From Syngnathus acus (taxonomy: Eukaryota; Chordata; Actinopteri; Syngnathiformes; Syngnathidae), in contig NC_051092.1 in the NCBI RefSeq assembly GCF_901709675.1, forward strand, positions 2,422,491 to 2,486,490: 64,000 bases of DNA. The letters are read 5' to 3'. Position 1 is the stretch's first letter; every line of letters starts with the position of its first letter. Shown here piece by piece: positions 29,532 through 40,700 of the stretch. The position numbers and the translations under genes were made by a program. The notes under the pieces were generated by a model, which ran no database searches, was not told where the DNA came from, and saw only the letters and a list, made by a program, of their open reading frames with translations.

Positions 29532-32500
29532 ATGAACGACATCAAGTTGGCCCTACTGGGAAGTCCGGGGGCTGGAAAATCAGGTACGCTTCTGTCCTAA
29601 GGAAGTTTTCATTTGCTATTTGATATGAAAATGAATTGAAATATGCCACTTCATAAGCTAAAAGATGGAAATGTATTGTATGCGGATTACTTTTATTTTG
29701 TCATAATTTCTGGTATTTCTTATTTTCATTTATTTTAAATTACGTATTTATTTTATACTAATTAAATCTAGTTTTATCCATTTATTTTACGATCTGCTCT
29801 TTTTTCTTATAGTGGAATATTTATTTAATATGTACCACTTTTGCATTTGTTTTTTTTGTCATTTTATATTTTATTTACTTTACATTATTTATTTCTTGGA
29901 TGTTGGCTACTTTGATTTTAGAGTATTCATAACTATGTTACAGATGTTATTGCTACACAGTAAACTAAAATAATGGTTGAGCAACACGAGAGGGTCAAAA
30001 TTTTTCGTATGTTGTAAAACGACAACCATAATGAAAGGGATTATCAAATGAACAGCTCATTAGATGGTGCAAGTGTGCCTCAAGTTGTGTCCACAGAGGA
30101 GCTCGGACATAGCTCAGCACTTGAGCTACTAATTGAAAGCGATGCTCTGCAAAGCTGCAAAGTTGGCCCACAAGCAAAAAAAGCTGACAGGTCTTCCAGT
30201 CGCCTCTTTCATGTTCTTTTTCTTCACTTTGTCCAGCTGTCCTCGTGCGCTTCCTGACCAGACGTTTCATCGGAGAATATGCCTCCGACACCAGTGAGTT
30301 GACAAAAGTTTGACGAATAAAACAAAGAAGCCAAACTTGTTTTAAAAAATGCCATATTGATATTTTGACTGATCTTTCGTACTATCTTGTATGCGTTGCC
30401 TTTTTTGTGTCACTGCAGATTCTCTTTATCGAAAAAGGCTGTCCATCGACGGAAGGCAGCTGAATTTGGAGGTGTTTGATCCCTGCTCGCAGGTATGTTA
30501 ATCTAGCATCTCCATTTTTATGCTATCATAATTTAGCATCTGTTTTTGCCTTATTATATTGTGTCACCATAACCCGTCTGCTTTTGTCTCCATAATTACT
30601 TTTTGCTCTGCCACTTAGCTTAGGATACTTGTTTGATACTTTTTGCTCCGTATGCTATGTTAGCGTACTAGCGTATCTTTGTTTTGCCTGATTTCCTGGT
30701 GTCACCTCAAAGGCAAACCACACACCCATCTGCTTCTGTCTTCATCATAGCGGTGGTTGACCTTTTGCTCAGCCATCTGTGTGCTATGTTAGCTTAGCAT
30801 CCCTTTTTTGTACTCTATGTTCCATATGCAATGTTAGCTTAGCCTCTTTTTCCGCCTAATTTCCCGTTGTCACTTCAAAGGCTTACAGCGCATCCGTCTG
30901 CCCAGAACGGACTTAGCAATAATAACAAATTCATTTTCCAATGTAAACAGGAAATGAAACTGAATATTCCACCACTAGATGTTTTACGTGTTAGAAGCCA
31001 AACCTCAACCAGAACATATTTCCTGAAATTGGCTAAAAACCCTGCCAAGTAGTTTTCCAATGAGAAGATTGAACATATTGTAAAATGCTTCCAGCCTGGA
31101 TGGAAATCCATATTTGCTACGTTTCACATAAGCAGACCTTATACATCCAAAATTTCATCAAGCACGGAATCCGAAGCGATCCACGCGAGTATCCTAAGGC
31201 CATGTGCTTGCTGCCTCTTGGAAGACAGGAGACACATAACTCACACACAAAAAAACAGCATTTTATTGGAATGGCCTCAGGATCCGGGAACATTGTCCCA
31301 TCCTTTGGAGCACAAAGACACCTTGAAGTCAGTAAAGTTGGAGGAATTTCACAGTTTGGTTGGTTCAAGGACAGAACCTTCTTGAATATCACCCTGAAGG
31401 TTGGGGGGAAAACAACTCCAGGACTTGATGAACATTATGTTAAACAATTTCCCATGGGCTTAGCTATTATCTTCTTTGTGTTGCCTGTTGTTAGCGCTCA
31501 GAGGCTAGGTGCATACTGGAGGAACCGGTGGCGTGGGCAGACGGTTTTGTGGTGGTCTACAACATCAGTGACCGCAATTCCTTCCTCGATGCCAAGAACA
31601 TCCTGCGGCAGATTCGTGAGACGCGCCAGCAAGACCAATGCAAAGGGTCAGAACCCTTCTCCCCTACTCTGATATCCAAAACTAATTTAATTCTTCTTCC
31701 ATCTAAATGGGTGAACCCTTCAAACTTCACATGTGACATTCAAACCTAAAAGATTCTTGTTTAGACATATGGCGAAAAAAAAAAATAGAGATATTCAGGT
31801 TTCCTGCCGCAAGGTTTGAAGACAACAACAGTGGGTGCTGAAAAGCTTTAAAGAACATTAAGGAATAAGCACCGTCCTAGTTCCTTTGAAGCTGTGCACA
31901 GATCCTTATGCCAGGATAGATGGTTGGAATGCCAATGCTCTTCTTCCACCCTTACTGAGTCTTGATGTGCTGATTTTCTTGTGGAACAAATCTCAAAGCT
32001 CTAAGGATGGTGACTTAGGATGTAGTTGGAATATTCAGAAACAATTTAAGTCTCCTGACCCACTCTGGACATCGACGCAAAGACACGGAATAATCTGGGG
32101 GATGTAGCTCAGTGGTAGAGCGCATGCTTTGCATGTATGAGGTCCTGGGTTCAATCCCCAGCATCTCCATTTTCAACATTTAACCATGACTGTATATCGC
32201 AATACCCCAAAGAACGGAATAGCCTTCTGGGAAAATTGTAATTCCACACATCATTTCTTTTTCAGAGAGCCACTAGGTGTCCCTGTGTGTCTGCTGGGCA
32301 ACAAGCAGGACCTGTGCCATGCTCGACAGGTACGCGAGGACGAAGGCCGCTGCCTGGCGCAAGAGAACCGCTGCCACTTCCAGGAAGTGTCGGCGGCCGA
32401 GGGCTACCAGGACATCTCCGGCCTCTTCACCCAGCTCATCAGGCAGGTGATGGAGCACCTGAAGTACCGCGCCGACCGTCGTCGCTACAGCGGCTCCAAA

Positions 32501-32554
32501 TCCATGGCCAAGCTCATCAACAATGTGTTTGGAAAGAGGAGGAAGTCGGTGTAA
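29532..32554 (+). CDS. rergl: RERG/Ras-like (RERGL) small GTPase-like protein
   Basis: Exons: 29532-29583, 30237-30293, 30419-30492, 31495-31646 and 32266-32554; joined frame of 207 residues (human RERGL 205). It starts [17 protein letters not shown] (P-loop), then [20 protein letters not shown] around switch I. The segment FDPCSQ stands where Ras proteins have DTAGQ, as in human RERGL, so the catalytic Gly/Gln are absent. Then come [22 protein letters not shown] (G4) and EVSAAE (G5). The tail [20 protein letters not shown] is nearly identical to the human protein, with no CAAX prenylation box. The biochemical role is little known; GTP hydrolysis is probably weak or absent (inference). Intron 4 hosts a tRNA-Ala gene. 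The start ATG is the first in the exon. Confidence 0.94.
32098..32169 (+). tRNA. tRNA-Ala (anticodon TGC), inside rergl intron 4
   Basis: A 72-nt cloverleaf: acceptor GGGGATG pairs with CATCTCC, D arm GCTCAGTGGTAGAGC, anticodon loop TTTGCAT, T arm CTGGGTTCAATCCCCAG. Internal promoter boxes A (TAGCTCAGTGG) and B (GGTTCAATCC) are intact. A TTTT terminator follows at 32170. Confidence 0.95.
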
Positions 32555-32946
32555 CTAAGGGATCACCAACATGTGTAGAGTTTCCAAATTAAACGGCATG
32601 ACACTTTAAATTGTTTTGCCTGGTTGTAAATAAGAACAAAGGCCAGTATCGAGAAGGGACTGAAGTCCCTAAGAAGGCAGATAACTGTGACTGACGAGTG
32701 AACAAATGTCTTGTGACTCGTGACCAGTCCAAACTCTCGTTTGTTGAAAGACACCAGGAAAAGTCTTCAGATAAGCGTTTCAACTATTGGTTGGGCGGAT
32801 TATTCCGACTATGTATACATTCTCAAAAAGCACCAACATATTTCACTTTACCATTGATAGTACACTTATTTACCTATTTGTAGTTTGCCTATCCCCATCT
32901 GATCACTGATCAATCCACTTAGAGTGTGTATCGTACGCTACAGGGA

Positions 32947-33018
32947 GGGGATGTAGCTCAGTGGTAGAGCGCATGCTTCGCATGTATGAGGTCCTGGGTT
33001 CAATCCCCAGCATCTCCA
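32947..33018 (+). tRNA. tRNA-Ala (anticodon CGC)
   Basis: Differs from the first copy by the loop TTCGCAT, giving anticodon CGC; the rest of the 72-nt cloverleaf is unchanged. A and B boxes are intact. No run of four T follows closely; the flank is AATTCTT. Confidence 0.94.
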
Positions 33019-33098
33019 ATTCTTATATCGTCAAACGGTATTTGAAAATGGCTGTAGGAGGTAAATGCACACAGACTGTATATCATGAACTCAAAAGA

Positions 33099-33170
33099 GG
33101 GGATGTAGCTCAGTGGTAGAGCGCATGCTTTGCATGTATGAGGTCCTGGGTTCGATCCCCAGCATCTCCA
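33099..33170 (+). tRNA. tRNA-Ala (anticodon TGC)
   Basis: Third copy, 80 bp after the second, with loop TTTGCAT and a T loop TTCGATC closer to consensus. A and B boxes are intact. The 3' flank is again AATTCTT without TTTT nearby. Confidence 0.95.
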
Positions 33171-34324
33171 ATTCTTGTACCCTAGTGGAGGTTAATGCTA
33201 TTGTAGTTACCAGTTGATCTTAATGTTAAGTATTCATCTTAAAAGAGCCCCAGATTCACAAACGTGTATGTAATTTTGATATTAATTAAATTTCACGAAT
33301 AATCTGTTTTTTGTTGTTTTTTTAACACCAGGAAATAATTCCTGACACCCCAACATTTGAAGATTTTAAAGGGTCCCTGACGTCTGATATTCAAAATAGG
33401 ATACAGACTCCAGGAAATAGTCTAAGGGTTGAGGAATAAGGTAAAAACTATATATTGACTCTAAGAAGGGGGAAAAAAAAAAAAGTATGAACACCGGTCG
33501 TCAATCAGGTGGCCGGTGGTTATGCTAATGCTAATGCTAAATTCACAGTTCAACAGCTGTAAACAAGCAAATACTGTACACTTACCAAATAAGCCAACTT
33601 CCTCGGTGACTATTCTTCAAGCTTGCTCATTTTTGCCTTGGTCTCAGTATTGGAAGCTGGTTGAATTGTGCAGCCCACAGACAACAATGATTATTGGGTC
33701 CTACATTGTTTCTCCAGCATACCTGCAAAGTATGGCAAGTGTAAGTAGATTATCGATGTAATCACATCATGAGATCAATAGATCCATTCGCGTTTGTCTA
33801 ATAGACCTTATCACACATATATCCGAAAGTCAAAAAGATAAAACAATCCTTTACATGTCATTTGACCAAGGCAAGATAAGTGGCTGACTTTAAACTTCTT
33901 CACTATAGTTTGCCGAGTCTAATTTGAAAAGATGAGATTTATTGCTTCGAAGGGAGAGGGAACACGAGCCGTAATTCACATTTTAAAAGGTCAGCTGGAG
34001 CAGAAATAGACATGGTGGAAAATTAGACATACTATCATTGCAGTCATTAATTGAATGGCTTTTCTGTTGCTTGGATTAAGAGCAGAGATGTGCCCTTTTG
34101 AATAAATAGGTGCCATCTACTAGCTAGCCATTATTTTTAGCTAAATTACTTTTTACAGCATGTAAAACTAAAAAGAAAAAGGAGCAACAATTTAAACAGT
34201 TTTATGTTTGTTAACATTAAAACCAGGGTGGTAGTGCAAGAGCAAAAGTTGTAGTGTTGTCTTTTTAATAAGTACTTTTTATATGCAAAAACACATTTGA
34301 ACGTGCGACACAAGTTGTCCGGTC

Positions 34325-34343
34325 TGGCCACTAGAGGGCGGCA
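34325..34343 (+). promoter_or_regulatory. Predicted CTCF binding site
   Basis: TGGCCACTAGAGGGCGGCA fits every position of the vertebrate CTCF consensus YGRCCASYAGRKGGCRSYV. It lies between the tRNA-Ala cluster and lmo1, a plausible boundary place. Occupancy is unknown. Confidence 0.6.
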
Positions 34344-34973
34344 AAGATTTTCAAGCAGCTTTTTGGCTCCACGACTTGATTCAAACTTAAAACTGACGAA
34401 TAAAGAGATTAATAACACGACTAGAAAGAGACGAACAATCTGTCTTGAGTGAAATGGATTTTGTGGTAGTGTAACACATCACACTCATGGGTAAGTGACG
34501 TCACAATCATGGAGGTTAGCTTAAAAGTTTCTTTGACGCTTTGTTTACGGCCACTAATCAGAATTGAAAAGCGTCGGACAGTCATCGGTATCAGGTATTC
34601 GTCATTTATAAATCTTTTACAATTAAATTAATAATAAATCAATGAAATAAATATTGTTAGAAAATAATTAAAAAAAGATACTAAATGTCAAAACAACATG
34701 CCATACATTTATAAATACATAAATTTTCTTTTCTACCCCGAAAAGAAATCCTTTATAAAGTCTCTGGGGGGAAAAAAAACATCAAAGATCCGCCCACATG
34801 CCGTTTGATTGACATGTAATTTCAGAGACGGCCTGCTGCACAAACCAAGATGTGATTAAAAACACAACACACACACATTTAATGCAAAGCTATCACCTCT
34901 TTTCCCCCTATTTTCGCCATAATACTATGCTGGTGTTTCTAATTTAAGTCCCTTCATGTTTCTTCCCCTTCAG

Positions 34974-35036
34974 CGTGATGTTTTTCCTCCAGACAAGATG
35001 GAGACGGCGCCTCCAAGCGTGGCCTTGAAGCTTCAG
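34974..35036 (+). other. Isolated exon-like segment of 63 bp
   Basis: It is preceded by a good acceptor (TTTCTTCCCCTTCAG) and followed by a good donor (CAG/GTCAGTG). The 21 codons between are open, and there is an internal ATG (METAPPSVALKLQ). It could be an alternative 5' exon of lmo1, which lies downstream on the same strand, or chance. No protein family is recognised. Confidence 0.25.
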
Positions 35037-36099
35037 GTCAGTGCTCTTATTTGGCCCCCGTGAGGAGGAAGAATTGCTTTTGGCTTCGCTGAGGACAAGC
35101 CCGCCGACCACGGGGGGATTGGATGGTTGGCGGGACGCAGCGCCAACCAATCAGGAGGGCCATCGATCAGTTCCCCTTAATCTCACAGCTGGTGAGCACA
35201 TCCTCCGCCGCGCCAATCTCACAACTCTGCAGCCTCCGACAGCAAATTGGATAACTTCCAAAAGACGGTAATCTCTATCGAAATGGATGCGGCTAAATCA
35301 AGATTGTTGCCTCGTCTCTTCTCTATCCAGTCCAAAATATTGGCTTTTGGAGAAAATTCAGATCCTGCTGCTCGGTAGACAATTGTCATTAAAGGTCTCA
35401 AGAAACCGTGACAGAAAAGACAAACAAAAAATCTGCCATTGGAGATTTTGTTGGATTGTCACAAAATTTCAAGCATCAAAACATTTGAGTTTTCATCATT
35501 TCATGTGGGTGGAGAATGGCGGCAATATTTGATGACTCATCATTTCTTCAATTGCACATGGCAGAATTTTAGGAAAATTCAGCCCCCCAAAGCCAGTTTC
35601 ACTTTGCATCATGAAATTTGGGAGGCAAGTAGACCCACAAAAAAAACCCGCCCATTTTGTTTTTTTGAAGCTGCTCTTTTAGAATAATTTTTCTAAAAAG
35701 TCTTTCAAAACCAAACTTTTTTTTTTTTTTACATTGTTTCAAAATTCGAAACAATACAGTATACTGGAAAAATGGATGATAATACATTGTAGGAATTTTT
35801 AGTTTTTGTTGGCCAAGCATGGCAGCCAAATTTGATGATTCGGCATGTCAGAGCATTTCTTTTCACTTTCTGTAGGCGGAATGTGTTCCAGAAATCTGAG
35901 AATGAAGCGGGGCGCCACTAAAATGACATTGATTGATAGTGTGACAAAAACAGCGGTGTAGTATTCGCACGCACGCGCACGACGGGCAGCTGCTTTGAGG
36001 TGAGCTCACCAAACATCGTCTATATTTGTCTCTGCCCTTTGTTTTCCCCCCACACAGGGGACACGAGCAGATGGCCAAAAAGCTTTTTTCTATTTCCAC

Positions 36100-36730
36100 T
36101 GGCTGCTAATTAGCGCGCTAACCTCGGATCACCTTTAATGTCAGCCACAGACAGCTCTTAGCGCAATTAGCCTAATGGCGCCCCTGCGTCTCCGAAAAGG
36201 CCGCCATGTTAAGCCATGTTATGGTACTGAGGTAGATTCCAGGTAATGTCTATATTTTACTTGACTATTTTTCCGACTTTAACTTCTCCACGCATTCAAC
36301 AATACAGTCCACACAATTATGATACTAATGCAAAACAATCTAAAATATATTTTTTTAGGTACAGTGCCTAAGTGCTCTTGCCAACTCAGCGTTCAGGCTT
36401 GCGTTCAAAATAATGACGCGCCAACCATTTGTCATGGCCATGGTGATTACCAGGAGAAACTATTTAATTAGGCGCATTAATAATGGAGTTAATTAGCTCC
36501 CGTGTGGGCCGCAAACGATGATGAGAGGGGGAAAAACCGGAGCTCGGCTTGCACCTCATCAGCTGATTAATTAGCGCGCCGATGCTTGAGCGCCTTGACG
36601 GCCTACATGCGATCAGATGAGAGGCCGCATAATGAGAGTACAGTGGGTCGATGGTGCTGGTTAATTAGTGCGACCTGATCCGGGGGCCATGTTGTTTACG
36701 CCGCGGCGTCTAATGAGCTCGGCCGAGAGG
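36100..36730. promoter_or_regulatory. Candidate homeodomain-site-rich enhancer upstream of lmo1
   Basis: Five TAATTA cores at 36107, 36465, 36490, 36568 and 36662, several in the extended form TTAATTAGC(GCGC), plus TAATGAG near 36711, within about 600 bp of otherwise GC-balanced DNA. It lies about 1-1.6 kb upstream of the lmo1 first coding exon. This density resembles conserved developmental enhancers; conservation itself cannot be checked here. Confidence 0.4.
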
Positions 36731-37339
36731 CTGCGTGGCATTCGTCTGACGTGAAAATCATTGTCGTGTTCCGATAATCTATCTGCAAGGGCTAATAATG
36801 CGCTCAATGGTAATGATAAGTAATGACCTCAGCCCACTTTGTCCTATTTAGAGTCTTGACTCAGGAATAAAACGATCCAAAGTACGTCTGCGAGTCCCAA
36901 GGCTGTTAGGGAATCTAAGTTGCTTTATTTAATAAGGTCATGTCGATCTGATGTGAAGGGCTGCAGTGTCGCACCACATCCAGCAGATGACACTGTGTTG
37001 CAAAAGGTCTGTACGGTATTCACGAAGCCCCAAATTTGTGACGACTATTACACCGGTCATTAATCTCGCACCCCCGGGCGGTACGCGCCGCACACTTCCG
37101 ACTCCACCAGTGACTTTTTTTCCTTTTTTTGCGTAATGCTAAATATGTGCCTCTAGTAGCCCGATAGTTGACCATCTTTGGAGTGCGACGTTGATGCCAG
37201 AGCGCCCCGGAGATAATTGCTGTCCTTGGAGTTGAATAAGCTCATTCTAAAGCACCTCAGGCCGCGGCAGTCCTGGTGTGTGACTGCGTATTGAATAATT
37301 GATTCAGGGAGGGGGTGGCGGGGGTTACTATCAGAGCTG

Positions 37340-37716
37340 AGCATAATGACTTCATATAATTAGAGTGAGAGAGCGAGAGAAGGGGAGAGAGAGAGAGAGG
37401 GGTAAAGTTCTAGAGGGGGTGGAGGATGGATGCATTGCACAAAGCGGCAACCTCCGCACATGAAGGAGGAATGCTTGAGCACTGACATCAGCTCAGATAA
37501 GATGCAACATTTGGAGGACGCAACATTTGGAGGAGGAGGAGGAGGCTGGAGGGGAGCTGAAGGGGAACTGGTGGTCTGCCCCGTAAAAAAACAAACGGCG
37601 TGTGCCGCTTTGCCTCAGACTGAAGCTACTTTCACGCTTGACAAAGTTTTTTTTTTGGAGGATCGATTGCTTCCCGGGACACAAGAGTGGAGACGGTGCG
37701 GTGCTTGGAGAGAAGG
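37340..37716 (+). promoter_or_regulatory. lmo1 promoter / 5' UTR region
   Basis: A purine-rich GAGAGAG stretch at 37363-37402 and GGAGGAGGAGG at 37530 precede the lmo1 first coding exon. No clear TATA box. The start site is not determined. Confidence 0.35.
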
Positions 37717-40700
37717 ATGTTGCTGGACAAGGAGGACAGTGAGTGATTATCTCTTTGTGCTCATTTTGTGAAAGTCGAGTGCGGTCGCCACTGTATTAGT
37801 TGCAGGGAAGTTGACTCTATTCATGAATGAATAAATGAATACCTTAGACATATTTGCGTGAGTTATGTCTGTAATATTTCTCCCTGTAATGTCTGGAAGA
37901 CAAAAGTCTGTCTTCTCCAATAACGACCCCAGAAATAACAATGTTAATAATTCCAATAAAAGATCACTTTATATTTATTTTAAATCAGGAATGAAATAAA
38001 ATCTATGATTAGAGTTGCCTCATGGAAATGTATTTCCACAAAATTCAAAACAGTGTCACAAGGCACGATGTCTTGCAAGACCTCTGCAAAGAGTCAGTTT
38101 CGAAAAGGATTTCTTTGGCTTTTTTGTGATGCTAATCACTAGGGGTGTAAATCGCGGGTTTTGTAACGATACGATATCATATCAATACAAAGAGCCACGA
38201 TATGATATTTGCCGATATCATAAAGCCTGCTGTGATTCATTCACGATACATCACGATATAGAGCTCTACGATCGATATAGAACAATATCCTGATTTATAA
38301 CAATTCATACGCAAAATCAACAAGGTACTGCAAACTCTTTATTTAGGAAATTACAAAGTGCTTCCAAACGAATGACTTGAAGCCCAAAGGGGAGCGAATT
38401 TCCTCGTCTTCTTGGACAGACACCAGCCATAGCACCAGCCCAGGAGCCGCGTAGTTGTCGGCTCCCCTTTCACGTGCCTGCTCTGCTCACAACACAACAC
38501 GCCGCGCACTGCTCCCGGAAAGAGGAAGCAAGCAACAATGAACTGGATTTCAAAATAAAGTCGCGGCTAATGTCCGAGGTCAAAAACGGGCGATATAGAT
38601 CGATGTTTACGTAGCATCGATGCCAACAAATCGTAGAGCATTATATCGATTAATCGATGTGTATCGATGAATCGTTACACCCCTAGTTTCAAACTACTTT
38701 TAGGGTTTCTAAGAATAGGATTTCTAACTAGGCTTTCAAAACTAGGGTTAGGGTTTCCGACCAGGGTTTCCAAGGAGTTTTGCCATTGCTAATTAGGGTT
38801 TCAAACTAGGGTTAGGGTTTCCGACTAGGGTTTTAAACCAAGGTTAGGGTTACAAACTAGGTTTTAAAGCTAGGCTTAAGGTTTCCAACGAGGCTTTCAA
38901 ACTACTTTTAGGGTTTCTAAGATTAGGGTTTCTAACTAGGCTTTCAAAACTAGGGTTAGGGTTTTCGACTAGGGTTTCCAAAGTTAGGGTTAGGATTAGG
39001 GTTGGGGTTAGGGTTTCTAACTAGGCTTTCAAAACTAGGGTTAGGGTTAGATTTAGAGTTAGGGTTAGAGTTAAGGTTAGGGTTAGAGTTAGGGTTACTA
39101 ACTAGGCTTTCAAAACTAGAGTTAGGGTTAGGGTTTCTAACTAGGCTTTCAAAACTAGGGTTAGGGTTTCCGACTAGGGTTTCCAAGGAGTTTTGCCATC
39201 GCTAATTAGGGTTTCAAACTAGGCTCAGGGTTTCCGACTAGGGTTTTAAACCAAAGTTAGGGTTTCAAACTAGGTTTTAAAGCTAGGGTTAGGGTTTCCA
39301 ACGAGGGTTTCAAACTACTTTTAGGGTTTCTAAGATTGGGGTTTCTAACTAGGCTTTCAAAACTAGGGTTAGGGTTTTCGACTAGGGTTTCCAAAGTTAG
39401 GGTTAGGGTTAGGGTTAGGATTAGGGTTGGGGTTAGGGTTTCTAACTAGGCTTTCAAAACTAGGGTTAGGGTTAGGGTTAGGGTTAGAGTTAGGGTTAGG
39501 GTTAGGGTTACTAACTAGGCTTTCAAAACTAGAGTTAGGGTTAGGGTTAGGGTTTACTAGGCTTTCAAAACTAGGGTTAGGGTTTCCGACTAGGGTTTCC
39601 AAGGAGTTTTGCCATCGCTAATTAGGGTTTCAAACTAGGCTCAGGGTTTCCGACTAGGGTTTTAAACCAAAGTTAGCGTTTCAAACTAGGTTTTAAAGCT
39701 AGGGTTAGGGTTTCCAACGAGGGTTTCAAACTACTTTTAGGGTTTTCGACTAGGGTTTCCAAAGTTAGGGTTAGGGTTAGGATTAGGGTTGGGGTTAGGG
39801 TTTCTAACTAGGCTTTCAAAACTAGGGTTAGGGTTGGGGTTAGGGTTTCTAACTAGGCTTTCAAAACTAGGGTTAGGGTTAGGGTTAGGGTTAGAGTTAG
39901 GGTTAGGGTTACTAACTAGGCTTTCAAAACTAGAGTTAGGGTTAGGGTTAGGGTTTACTAGGCTTTCAAAACTAGGGTTAGGGTTTCCGACTAGGGTTTC
40001 CAAGGAGTTTTGCCATCGCTAATTAGGGTTTCAAACTAGGCTCAGGGTTTCCGACTAGGGTTTTAAACCAAAGTTAGGGTTTCAAACTAGGTTTTAAAGC
40101 TAGGGTTAGGGTTTCCAACGAGGGTTTCAAACTACTTTTAGGGTTTCTAAGATTGGGGTTTCTAACTAGGCTTTCAAAACTAGGGTTAGGGTTTTCGACT
40201 AGGGTTTCCAAAGTTAGGGTTAGGGTTAGGATTAGGGTTGGGGTTAGGGTTTCTAACTAGGCTTTCAAAACTAGGGTTAGGGTTAGGGTTAGAGTTAGGG
40301 TTAGGGTTACTAACTAGGCTTTCAAAACTAGAGTTAGGGTTAGGGTTAGGGTTTACTAGGCTTTCAAAACTAGGGTTAGGGTTTCCGACTAGGGTTTCCA
40401 AGGAGTTTTGCCATCGCTAATTAGGGTTTCAAACTAGGCTCAGGGTTTCCGACTAGGGTTTTAAACCAAGGTTAGGGTTTCAAACTAGGTTTTAAAGCTA
40501 GGGTTAGGGTTTCCAGCGAGGGTTTCAAACTACTTTTAGGGTTTCTAAGATTGGGGTTTCTAACTAGGCTTTCAAAACTAGGGTTAGGGTTTTCGACTAG
40601 GGTTTCCAAAGTTAGGGTTAGGGTTAGGATTAGGGTTGGGGTTAGGGTTTCTAACTAGGCTTTCAAAACTAGGGTTAGGGTTAGAGTTAGGGTTACTAAC

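Larger units (their letters stand above)
33171..36090. other. Intergenic region upstream of lmo1
   Basis: Mostly AT-rich DNA without a recognisable gene. It contains a CTCF-like motif (34325-34343) and one isolated exon-like segment (34974-35036), listed separately. Open frames at 35287-35687 have no domain or coding character that I can identify. Confidence 0.5.
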
